This document shows, piece by piece, positions 24,429 through 31,701 of a DNA stretch of 64,000 bases. Every line of letters starts with the position of its first letter. Positions within the stretch are counted from its first letter, which is position 1. A program made the position numbers and the translations under genes. Below the pieces are notes generated by a model. It did not search any database, was not told where the DNA came from, and was given only the letters and a program-made list of their open reading frames with translations. Source of the DNA: Hyphomicrobiales bacterium (GTDB lineage: Bacteria; Pseudomonadota; Alphaproteobacteria; Rhizobiales; Rhizobiaceae); the NCBI GenBank assembly GCA_900471525.1, contig UCEZ01000059.1, forward strand, positions 33,149 to 97,148. The letters run 5' to 3'.

Positions 24429-24692
24429 TTAGGCCGCCTTCCTTTCCGCATCATGGGGGATTTCGACGTCGACGAAAAGTGTGGACACCGGGATACCCCG
24501 TTCCAATTTCACGCTGACCTTATCGGCGTCGACTTCCATATGCTTGGAAATCGCGCGGAGTATTTCGTCGCGCAACTTTGTTACAAGTTCGGAATCGCCC
24601 GTGGAGGCGCGGTCATGCGCCAACAGGACTTGAAGTCGCTCACGCGCGGCCGCTCCGGATTGCTGCCGGGAAAACATTCGGAGGAGATTCAT
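24429..24692 (-). CDS. minE: Cell division topological specificity factor MinE
   Basis: MinE (87 aa), the partner that stimulates MinD ATPase and drives the inhibitor away from midcell. The N-terminal membrane/anti-MinCD part (LLRMFSR, ARERLQVLLAHDRA) and the C-terminal topological part (EILRAISKHMEVDADKVSVKLE) are both complete. Its start overlaps the minD stop by 4 bases. A hairpin (24419-24426 with 24434-24441) spans the stop codon, but the T run that would complete a terminator is absent because the cyclase junction falls there. Confidence 0.95.
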   Translation of the reverse strand: MNLLRMFSRQQSGAAARERLQVLLAHDRASTGDSELVTKLRDEILRAISKHMEVDADKVSVKLERGIPVSTLFVDVEIPHDAERKAA

Positions 24693-25504
24693 GCAGCTCT
24701 CCTGCCGAAAATTTTCCCAAACAAGCCTCGCTTGTCTCCGGGGATAACGACCGGCAACGCCTCGCCGTTGAGTCGACGGGCAGCCTCGAAGTATGCGATT
24801 GCCGGAGCGCTACGACCGTCAGCCAGGGTGACGGGAGAGCCCACGTTAGATGCCCGCAGCACGTCCATGCTCTCCGGAATAATCCCAAGAAGCGGGATCG
24901 AGAGGATTTCCAGCACGTCATCGACCTTCAGCATATCCCCTCGTTCGGCGCGCGCGGAATCGTAACGGGTCAGAAGGAGGTGTTTCTCCATAGTCTCGCC
25001 ATTCTCCGCCTTCAACGTCTTCGAATCCAACAGGCCGATGATGCGATCCGAGTCACGAACCGAAGAAACCTCCGGATTGGTGACGACGATGGCCACATCC
25101 GCGTGGCGCATGGCTAACGTTGCTCCGCGTTCGATGCCCGCCGGACTGTCGCAGATTACCCAGTCAAAAGCATTCTTGAGTGCCGTGATGACTTTCTCCA
25201 CGCCCTCGGGCGTCAAATTATCCTTGTCGCGGGTCTGTGACGCCGGAAGTAGGAACAGTGTTTCCACGCGCTTGTCTCGGATCAGGGCCTGCGTGAGTTT
25301 CGCTTCACCCTGGATGACGTTCACCAGATCGTACACGACACGCCGTTCCGCGCCCATGACGAGATCGAGATTGCGTAGGCCGACATCGAAATCCACAACC
25401 ACGACCTTCGCGCCATTCTGCGCCAGCGCGGCACCCAACGCGGCCGTGGACGTCGTTTTGCCGACGCCGCCTTTGCCAGACGTAACGACTATGACCTTGC
25501 CCAT
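24689..25504 (-). CDS. minD: Septum site-determining ATPase MinD
   Basis: MinD (271 aa), the membrane-bound ATPase that recruits MinC and oscillates with MinE. The deviant Walker A SGKGGVGKTT is at the N-terminus, FDVGLRNLDLVMG follows, DSPAGIE is the switch II segment, and the amphipathic membrane helix GLFGKIFGRRAA is the very C-terminus. I start at ATG 25504 with GGAGATGAT upstream; a start 9 codons earlier is possible. It overlaps minE and sits 31 bases behind minC, so minCDE is a normal single operon. Confidence 0.97.
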   Translation of the reverse strand: MGKVIVVTSGKGGVGKTTSTAALGAALAQNGAKVVVVDFDVGLRNLDLVMGAERRVVYDLVNVIQGEAKLTQALIRDKRVETLFLLPASQTRDKDNLTPEGVEKVITALKNAFDWVICDSPAGIERGATLAMRHADVAIVVTNPEVSSVRDSDRIIGLLDSKTLKAENGETMEKHLLLTRYDSARAERGDMLKVDDVLEILSIPLLGIIPESMDVLRASNVGSPVTLADGRSAPAIAYFEAARRLNGEALPVVIPGDKRGLFGKIFGRRAA

Positions 25505-25535
25505 ATCATCTCCATTTTTTTCCAAACTCATCGAT

Positions 25536-26261
25536 TTAGATCACCGCGGCCACTTTTATGGTTTCGCCCTCAAGCCAAATCTGAACTGCTTTCCCGCGCA
25601 AACTTGGCTCAAGATCCTCGGCCGTCAGATAGAAGCCATCAATCGCGATCAGCTCCGCCTCCAACTTCCTGCAAAAGATTCGTGCCGTGGAATTGCCCAT
25701 AGTCCCCGCCATCGCGCGGCCCCTTAAGGCCCCATAGATGTGGATAGAGCCGCCCGCGACCACCTCGGAGCCAGACGCCACCGAACCAACGATAGTTACA
25801 TCCCCTTCCGCATGGTGAAGCGACTGGCCCGAGCGAACGGGCTGGCTTACGACCACTGATGAATTAGCGCGTGATGGTGCCGAGACTGTCAGTGCAAGAT
25901 TTGCCGCCGTCGCCGGGGCAGAGGACTCTTCGACCGCGGGTATTTCGACGTCGGAAGTACCTTTTCCGTCGGTCAACGCGGGCGGCAGATCGGGAGCGAG
26001 CAAAGAAGCTTTCGCGCCCTCGATGCCCATGATGCGGACTTTTCTCGTGGCGAGCTTGGCAACGAGATCTCGAAGCTCGTCTTGCCCGATGTCGAGGTTA
26101 GTCAAGTCGAGTACGATTGGTTTCCGAAGGAAGAAACCAGCGGATCGCGCCGCGAGATTATCCAACTGGACCAGCCAATCATCGACCGGCATCTCGGGGC
26201 TCAAGGCGAGCGCGAGGAAAGATCGTCCCTTAAGACGGATTGGGCGAGGTTGGGTTAACAC
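25536..26261 (-). CDS. minC: Septum formation inhibitor MinC
   Basis: MinC (about 241 aa) blocks FtsZ polymerisation away from midcell. The N-terminal FtsZ-binding domain holds IRLKGRSFLALALSPE, and the C-terminal beta-helix domain that binds MinD shows GDVTIVGSVASGSEVVAGGSIHIYG and ARIFCRKLEAELIAI. The start is uncertain: I use the GTG at 26261 because rhizobial MinC proteins open close to VLTxxRPIRxKGRSF, but a TTG three codons earlier or the ATG at 26345 are also in frame. No strong Shine-Dalgarno helps. An exact CtrA-type box lies about 50 bases upstream. Confidence 0.93.
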   Translation of the reverse strand: MLTQPRPIRLKGRSFLALALSPEMPVDDWLVQLDNLAARSAGFFLRKPIVLDLTNLDIGQDELRDLVAKLATRKVRIMGIEGAKASLLAPDLPPALTDGKGTSDVEIPAVEESSAPATAANLALTVSAPSRANSSVVVSQPVRSGQSLHHAEGDVTIVGSVASGSEVVAGGSIHIYGALRGRAMAGTMGNSTARIFCRKLEAELIAIDGFYLTAEDLEPSLRGKAVQIWLEGETIKVAAVI

Positions 26262-26311
26262 ATCATTCAACTTTGTTAATTTTGCGTTGCACGGCTGTAG
26301 CGAGGGAATGG

Positions 26312-26349
26312 TTAACAAGGAGTTAACGGCATGTTGGGTGATCACCCAA
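26312..26349 (-). promoter_or_regulatory. CtrA-type box and 16-bp palindrome upstream of minC
   Basis: TTAA at 26312-26315 and TTAA at 26323-26326 are separated by exactly 7 bases, matching the full CtrA consensus TTAA-N7-TTAA. Bases 26334-26349 form a perfect 16-bp palindrome (TTGGGTGATCACCCAA). Both sit just upstream of minC. CtrA is the cell-cycle master regulator in alphaproteobacteria and is reported to control min genes in Sinorhizobium; action here is inferred. If translation started at 26345 the box would lie inside the gene, which argues for a later start. Confidence 0.7.
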
Positions 26350-26686
26350 AGTCACCCAGATAGCTTGCGCGAGGATGGAGCGAGAGGGCATGCGGTTGTC
26401 CGGAGGACTGATCGACACGCGCTGAGGTGGTCCCTCGCCCGATAGCCATGGCCTGTGGAGATTGGAGTCACTACCAGGGAAAAGAGGCGGCCTTGGCGTG
26501 TCGATTGGATGACCGCAAATCGTGTCCGGAGGCAGTATTGTCCAAACGAACGGAAGTCCGCTCTCGGGCAATGGTAAGCGCTGCCACTACGACTGATAAG
26601 ACGGCGCAATCCGGAAGTGGCCGATCTTCTTCGGCCCTTTGCGGCCATTCAGATGCTGCGGCAAGAACACTGGGATTGCCTGGCTC
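26350..26686. other. Intergenic stretch between minC and the acetyltransferase gene
   Basis: About 340 bases upstream of minC. It must hold the min promoter. Short open frames on both strands show no recognisable protein, and I see no RNA gene or clear terminator. Confidence 0.4.
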
Positions 26687-27319
26687 TCAAGCCATCCTGA
26701 GGGCAGCGAGGTCGCAGTTTTCAAGGGAGGCCAAGTTCGCTTCGATTTTGTCTACGGGCCAATCCCACCAAGCAATATCGAGAAGTTCGTTAATGATCTC
26801 GATGGGATAGCGCATTCGAATGACGGTGGCCGGGTTTCCTCCAACAACTGCGTAGGGTGGAACGTTGCGAGCAACGACCGACGCAGCAGCGACGATCGCG
26901 CCTGCACCGATTTGCACACCCGGCATGATCGCTGCGTTATGGCCAATCCATACGTCGTGACCGACCACTGTATCCTTCACTGGCAAGTCTTTGTAGCCGA
27001 AGGTCTCGGGTTTGAAGATGCGGAATGGATAGGTGCTGAAGCCTGTCATCGGATGATTGGCTGAACTTGTGATAAAGTAACTTCCCCGAGCGATCTGGAC
27101 AAATTTACCGATTACTAGGCGCTCGCGGACGCTATGACCCAGATAGGGTGCGAGTATTTTGGCCGTGTCCTCCGGTTTCCCGGAGTGAGTGTAATAGCTG
27201 TATTCGCCAATCTCCATGCGCGGATGGTCAATAACGTTCTTCAGGTAGACCGTGTCGCTATAAAGCGTGCCGTCCGGCAGAGTAACTGGATGAGTTGCAT
27301 TCGCATCGAGAAGGGGCAT
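26687..27319 (-). CDS. CatB/Vat-like hexapeptide acetyltransferase
   Basis: Left-handed beta-helix acetyltransferase of the xenobiotic acyltransferase group (about 210 aa). The active-site His is in ITSSANHPM, and hexapeptide repeats run through VVGHDVWIGHNAAIMPGVQIGAGAIVAAASVV, followed by the family end PYAVVGGNPATVIRMRYP. Relatives acetylate chloramphenicol (CatB) or streptogramin A (Vat), but many chromosomal ones have unknown substrates, so resistance is a possibility and not a conclusion. An ATG three codons upstream (27328) is an alternative start. It is a single gene between minC and the argS-like gene. Confidence 0.88.
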   Translation of the reverse strand: MPLLDANATHPVTLPDGTLYSDTVYLKNVIDHPRMEIGEYSYYTHSGKPEDTAKILAPYLGHSVRERLVIGKFVQIARGSYFITSSANHPMTGFSTYPFRIFKPETFGYKDLPVKDTVVGHDVWIGHNAAIMPGVQIGAGAIVAAASVVARNVPPYAVVGGNPATVIRMRYPIEIINELLDIAWWDWPVDKIEANLASLENCDLAALRMA

Positions 27320-27755
27320 GCAGAACACTTTTCAGAAGAAGGCCAGCGCAATTACACGGCCGAAGCTAGTCCCGAAGAGCGATGGAATCCATCGCGCTAC
27401 CCAAACGCTTTCATGAATAATTTGAATGGCGATATTCTCAATGCTTTGACGGTCGCATCTGCGATGACAGCCAATGGCGCAATCGAGCCATGACGCCTCC
27501 CGGCCCATTGCGGTCATTGAAGCACGGATCGCGCAGTCAACCACCAATCGCCAGCAGATTTCAATGAGACGCTTCCAATCGTTGCAGTTGCGAAATTCAG
27601 TCGATCACAAGATTGCCAGCGGTCATCGGACGGTCTATTGAAAAATCGAACTTAGAGGCCCGACATGAACATGGTTCCAAAGATTGCAGAACGGCGACGC
27701 TGAGGCTCTCAACGCTTCCGCGCTCCCTCACTCATGCAATTTCAGGAAATGATCC
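27320..27755. other. Intergenic stretch before the argS-like gene
   Basis: About 435 bases with only short, unrecognised frames on both strands. It presumably carries the promoter of the argS-like gene; I see no T-box, attenuator or terminator that I can defend. Confidence 0.4.
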
Positions 27756-29459
27756 ATGTCCGTAAAATCGGCCGCGCTCGCCGCACTTGCTTCCGCATAT
27801 GAACTGAACGGCCTCGAAGCCGCCCCCTCCATCGTCCGGTCGACCAGACCCGAGTTCGGCGATCTCCAATGCAACGACATGATGCGGCTGGCGAAATCCG
27901 CGGGCAAGAACCCGCGCATGCTTGCGGTGGCGGTCGCCGAGGCCGCCCGTAGCGATCTCTTCGAGGACGTGTCCGTCGCAGGTGCGGGATTCGTGAACTT
28001 CCGGCTCTCCGATGCCGCTGTCGCCGCAGAGGCCACCGCCATGTTCGCCGATCCATCGCTCGCTGCCGAGAAGGCGGATCCAATGAGGACCGTCATTGAC
28101 TTTGGCGGCCCCAACGTCGCCAAGGCGCTGCATGTCGGCCATCTGCGCTCCTTCGTGATCGGCGAGAGTCTGCGGCGCATCCTCGTTGAGGTCGGCCACG
28201 ACGTCCTCTCCGACATCCACCTCGGTGACTGGGGTCTTCAGATGGGTAAGCTGCTTCTCGGCGCGGCCCAGGCCGCTGGATGGAAGGCCGGTGATCCTAA
28301 GTCCTTCATCGATCCCCAGGCATTCGATGCCATGACCGTCGAGGAGCTTGGCGGCCTTTACAAATCGGGCAATGCTGCCTGCGAGGACGAGGCTTCGCTT
28401 GCGCTCGCGCGGATGCTGACCACGAAACTGCAGGACGGAGATCCGCTTCTGGCAGAGGCCTGGGGGCGCATGCGGGTCATTTCCCTTGCATCGATCTCCG
28501 CCACGGCGGAGATGCTCGGCGCGCATTTCGATCTATGCAAAGGCGAAAGCGATGCGCATGCGGAAGTCGCGCCCATGCTCGACGATCTCACCACCCGCGG
28601 GCTGGCGCGGGAGAGCGATGGGGCTCTTGTCATCGACGTCTCCGGTGACGGGCTTCCGGACAATGTACCACCTCTGCTTCTCCAGAAGAGAGACGGAGCA
28701 GCCCTTTACGGTACCACTGATCTCGCAACACTCCGGCAGCGGGTGCGTGACATCGGCGCGCAGCAGATCGTTTACTGCACTGACGATCGGCAGGCACTCC
28801 ATATCGCCAGCGTGTTTTCGGCGGCGCGCACGGCAGGCTATGCGGATGGCGTCGAATTACGGCACGTGACCTTCGGTACAGTCCGCGGCAATGACGGCAA
28901 GCCCTTCAAGACCCGTGACGGGTCGGCAGCCTCGCTCGGTGACATGATCGATCTTGCGCTCGCCAAGTCGTCTGAAAAGGTCGCCGACAGCCAAGCAGCC
29001 ACGGTTGTGGGTCTCGGCGCGTTGAAGTTCGCCGACCTTTCCACACCAAGAAAGACAGGCTACATCTTCGATATCGACAAGATGACCTCCTTCGAGGGAC
29101 GGACCGGACCGTATCTTCAATACGCCTACGCCCGGATCTGCTCGATCCTCGACAAGGCTGCGGAGGCCGGCATCGTTCCAGGCGAGACAGTCTCGATCAA
29201 CCATCCATCGGAACGTGCCGTCCTGATGGAATGCCTCTGGTATCCGCACGCCCTTTCGGAGGCAGCGCGACAGCTCGAGTCTTTCGAAATCGCAGATCGG
29301 GCCTACCAGGTGGCGGATGCGTTCAGCCGCTTCTACACGGATTGCCCGGTGCTGAAGGCGGACGATCCGTCGGGACGGCTTGCCACGTGTAAGCTGGTCG
29401 CAAGGGTTATCGGAAAGTGTCTTGAGCTTCTTGGAATGGAAGCTGTGCGGCGTATGTAA
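27756..29459 (+). CDS. argS: Arginyl-tRNA synthetase, probable accessory copy
   Basis: Class I aminoacyl-tRNA synthetase for arginine (567 aa). The N-terminal Add1 tRNA-binding domain ends near residue 85; the HIGH-type motif is HVGH at 126-129 in NVAKALHVGHLRS; the ArgRS-specific FKTRDGSAASLGDMIDLA and GALKFADLS segments follow; the C-terminal anticodon-binding domain shows FEGRTGPYLQYAYARICSIL. As usual for ArgRS the KMSKS motif is degenerate. A normal chromosomal argS in rhizobia sits in a conserved housekeeping setting; here the gene is isolated on an island-like patchwork between an acetyltransferase and an efflux-gene remnant, so I suspect a second, acquired copy. Whether another argS exists lies outside the window. 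Confidence 0.9.
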   Translation: MSVKSAALAALASAYELNGLEAAPSIVRSTRPEFGDLQCNDMMRLAKSAGKNPRMLAVAVAEAARSDLFEDVSVAGAGFVNFRLSDAAVAAEATAMFADPSLAAEKADPMRTVIDFGGPNVAKALHVGHLRSFVIGESLRRILVEVGHDVLSDIHLGDWGLQMGKLLLGAAQAAGWKAGDPKSFIDPQAFDAMTVEELGGLYKSGNAACEDEASLALARMLTTKLQDGDPLLAEAWGRMRVISLASISATAEMLGAHFDLCKGESDAHAEVAPMLDDLTTRGLARESDGALVIDVSGDGLPDNVPPLLLQKRDGAALYGTTDLATLRQRVRDIGAQQIVYCTDDRQALHIASVFSAARTAGYADGVELRHVTFGTVRGNDGKPFKTRDGSAASLGDMIDLALAKSSEKVADSQAATVVGLGALKFADLSTPRKTGYIFDIDKMTSFEGRTGPYLQYAYARICSILDKAAEAGIVPGETVSINHPSERAVLMECLWYPHALSEAARQLESFEIADRAYQVADAFSRFYTDCPVLKADDPSGRLATCKLVARVIGKCLELLGMEAVRRM

Positions 29460-29539
29460 GGTCCATTGGTTTGACGGCCTCGAGGGCGCGAAGCTGCCGT
29501 TAACAATCCGACGTGTGGACGCTGTCTTCGGGCCGGAAG

Positions 29540-29698
29540 CGCCTTGACCTCGCCGGTGATTTCCGCGCCCGATTGATACCGAGCCGCCGCCGCCACAACG
29601 GCGCGGACCTGCTGTGGCGGCGGCACTTCGGCTTTCTCGTCGCAAGCAGTCAGAACTGCGCAGACGAGACCAATTCCCAGCAATCGAAAGGACAGCAT
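29540..29698 (-). pseudogene. RND efflux periplasmic adaptor, N-terminal stub
   Basis: From ATG 29698 the minus strand encodes a lipoprotein-type signal (LLGIGLVCAVLTAC with a lipobox Cys) followed by DEKAEVPPPQQVRAVVAA and GAEITGEVKA, the typical opening of a MexH/AcrA-like membrane-fusion protein. Homology stops there; the continuing frame runs antisense into the argS end. The rest of the adaptor and the RND pump gene are gone. The TetR gene on the other side is the likely former regulator. Confidence 0.7.
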
Positions 29699-29754
29699 TT
29701 TTGCTCCGGTGAGGTTTGAGTCCACAGAGAGGCGGGATGTTCCGACAGCTCTAT

Positions 29755-29876
29755 TTTGACACGTGTAACGAAGCGTCTGATGTTGACAGCGACCACTTTA
29801 AGTGCAACGTGGACAATGACAACATCATCGGCGAAAAAAGTTGACGCGAGCAACTTGGAAACCTAAATGGACGGAT
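29755..29876. promoter_or_regulatory. Divergent TetR/efflux control region
   Basis: This gap between the adaptor stub and the TetR gene contains the short palindromes ACACGTGT and CACTTTAAGTG (29794-29804) and longer arms TGATGTTG (29778-29785) and CAACATCA (29820-29827), which are exact reverse complements. One or more of these is the likely TetR operator. A TTGACA overlaps the left arm. Confidence 0.45.
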
Positions 29877-30563
29877 ATGGACAAAGACATTTCCACCAAG
29901 GAACAGCGGCCCTATCACCACGGTGACCTTCACAGGGCGATCGTCGAGACCGCACTGGAGGTTCTCAGCGAGTCCCAGAGCACGGAGTTTTCGCTTCGGG
30001 AGCTCGCGCGTCGGGCGGGCGTCAGTCACAACGCCCCATACAAGCACTTCGCCGACAAGCGCGAATTGCTGGCCGCCGTCTCGGCAATTGGGTTTGAGCT
30101 GCTGGCGAAGCGCATGGCCGAAGCGACAAAGGAACTCGACAGTCCTCGTCAGAGGCTTGCAGCTATGGCGCGCGCCTATGTCAGCGGCGGTGTCAACAAT
30201 CCGGCGCTCTACAGATTGATGTTCGGCGGCTACCTTGCCGGACAGGACGAGGGCCGTCCGGTGATCGAACGAACCGCGGCTTACAACATGAAAGCTCTCA
30301 TAGTGAGCGCGATCTCCGACGGCGCTCTCGGGCGCCGAATTGAAGACACCGAGGTCAATACTCGAACCATTGATGGCGCGATCCTCGTTTTTTGGTCCCA
30401 GATGCACGGTCTAACTTTGCTGTTGGTGGACCGCCTGGTCGGACCCAGCAACAAGATGGAGGAACTGACCGAGAACGTCCTCCAGGGAATGCTCGAAGGA
30501 CTGGTGAACAGCATACCCGCAATGCCGGAAGGCGTCTGGGTGGGGCCTCCGCAAGCGGGGTAG
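29877..30563 (+). CDS. TetR/AcrR-family regulator
   Basis: Transcriptional repressor (about 228 aa). The N-terminal DNA-binding helices are clear: PYHHGDLHRAIVETALEVL and FSLRELARRAGVSHNAPYKHFADKRELL. The C-terminal ligand domain is of the WHG/TetR_C type (ALYRLMFGGYLAG). It lies divergent from the stub of an RND adaptor gene, so it probably once controlled an efflux operon that has been lost. A TTG start 12 codons upstream is possible. Whether it still controls anything in the genome cannot be told. Confidence 0.87.
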   Translation: MDKDISTKEQRPYHHGDLHRAIVETALEVLSESQSTEFSLRELARRAGVSHNAPYKHFADKRELLAAVSAIGFELLAKRMAEATKELDSPRQRLAAMARAYVSGGVNNPALYRLMFGGYLAGQDEGRPVIERTAAYNMKALIVSAISDGALGRRIEDTEVNTRTIDGAILVFWSQMHGLTLLLVDRLVGPSNKMEELTENVLQGMLEGLVNSIPAMPEGVWVGPPQAG

Positions 30564-30660
30564 AAGAACCGATGACGCTTCCCCCAGGCATGGAGCCTGC
30601 GGCAAGCGGCCTCGTCATCTTCCTCGCGCACGCCGCGCTCGTTCCGAAAGGAGAATTATC

Positions 30661-31176
30661 ATGGACGCATACATCTCTGCCCTGACGGGCCTCGTCGGCG
30701 TCGCGATCGGCGGGCTGGCCTCGTTCGCCACCGCCTGGATGACACATCGGTCACAGGTGAGGGAAAAGCTTCGCGAGGGCGAGGCCGCCAAGCGCGAGAA
30801 GCTGTTTTCGGATTTCATAGCCGAAGCCACGAGGCTCTATGGTGACGCACTAAGCCACCAGAAAGACGATGTCTCCGATCTCGTTCTGCTTTATGCACTG
30901 GTCGCGCAAATGCGTCTGATCTCATCCCGAGCGATTGTTGACGCAGCGGAGCTAGCGATGGAAAGGATTGTCGAAACCTACCTGACCCCCAATCGCACCC
31001 TGTCTGAGATACGGGATCTCGCGCGTTCGGGCACGATGAATTTTCTTCTCGATTTCGGCGAGGCTTGCCGCGAAGAATTGGCAAGCGGGCGCGCAGCCTC
31101 CTCCATGACCTTCAATAAACCTTGCAGGCGAGGAAATGCTCGACATACTACATCTTCACTTACATCAGCTCACTGA
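30661..31176 (+). CDS. Hypothetical membrane-anchored protein
   Basis: A 171-aa protein with one N-terminal hydrophobic segment (LTGLVGVAIGGLASFATAWM) and a helical, charged body (REKLREGEAAKREKLFSDFIAEATRLYGDAL) that could form a coiled coil. AAGGAG precedes the ATG at good distance. Similar uncharacterised proteins occur in rhizobia. The last 25 residues look frameshifted or low complexity. It follows the TetR gene by 97 bases on the same strand and may be cotranscribed. Function unknown. Confidence 0.65.
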   Translation: MDAYISALTGLVGVAIGGLASFATAWMTHRSQVREKLREGEAAKREKLFSDFIAEATRLYGDALSHQKDDVSDLVLLYALVAQMRLISSRAIVDAAELAMERIVETYLTPNRTLSEIRDLARSGTMNFLLDFGEACREELASGRAASSMTFNKPCRRGNARHTTSSLTSAH

Positions 31177-31305
31177 AACATATCGCCCGCGCTCCCAAGG
31201 AACCGGTAGCTCGCCCAACAGACACGAACGCCTCGCCCAACGTTTCTTCGCCTTGACGCTCAACGTGTCGAGGCGCAGGTCAGGGATTTATCCCGAGCCG
31301 GAGAC

Positions 31306-31368
31306 TATGCCGAGCCAGTTCCCTAAAGTCTGCGACTTCCGGTAGCCGCAGATCCCAAGTTCGGCATA
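31306..31368. repeat. Nested hairpin in gene-free DNA
   Basis: TATGCCGA at 31306-31313 pairs with TCGGCATA at 31361-31368, and inside it TCTGCG (31329-31334) pairs with CGCAGA (31347-31352). The structure lies in a 525-bp gene-free stretch (31177-31701) that also carries insertion-sequence scraps. It could be an IS end or a recombination site remnant; I cannot name the family. Confidence 0.5.
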
Positions 31369-31510
31369 ATTCCCCCGTGTGCGCTCGGCAGGATTGCGCC
31401 GATTCTGTTGAAAAACTCGGCATTGCGGGCACTTGGGACGCGTGATTCAATCCTCTGACATGCATTTGGCCTGGTCCGCTCCGGCAACTAGGACTTAAGT
31501 ACTTTGGCTT

Positions 31511-31560
31511 GTTGATTTCCACTGAGAACTGACCCGGTGTTTCCACCGAGGTGAGAATAT
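31511..31560 (+). mobile_element. IS21-like end remnant, copy A
   Basis: CACTGAGAACTGACCCGG (31520-31537) is followed by a degenerate second copy of the same theme (TTTCCACCGAGGTGAGAATATTTGACCC). Such repeated TTTCCACnGAG...GTGACCC units resemble the multiple end repeats of IS21-family elements in rhizobia. No transposase gene is left. The identical 18-bp core recurs in inverted orientation at 35495-35512. Confidence 0.5.
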
Positions 31561-31701
31561 TTGACCCTTCGCCCTCGTGCCCCGCAGCCGCATCTCGCCG
31601 TCGCCTCATCCGGGAACTGGAGGAAAAACGGAGCGAACACCAACGTGCGGCGGCTAAGCTGAAACGACGTCACGCGTATCTTGGTTCCTCAACCCAAGCG
31701 A

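Noticed and set aside
26687-27319. Calling the acetyltransferase a chloramphenicol or streptogramin resistance gene
   Set aside because: The fold and active-site His fit, but many chromosomal homologues have unknown substrates, so a drug name is not supported.
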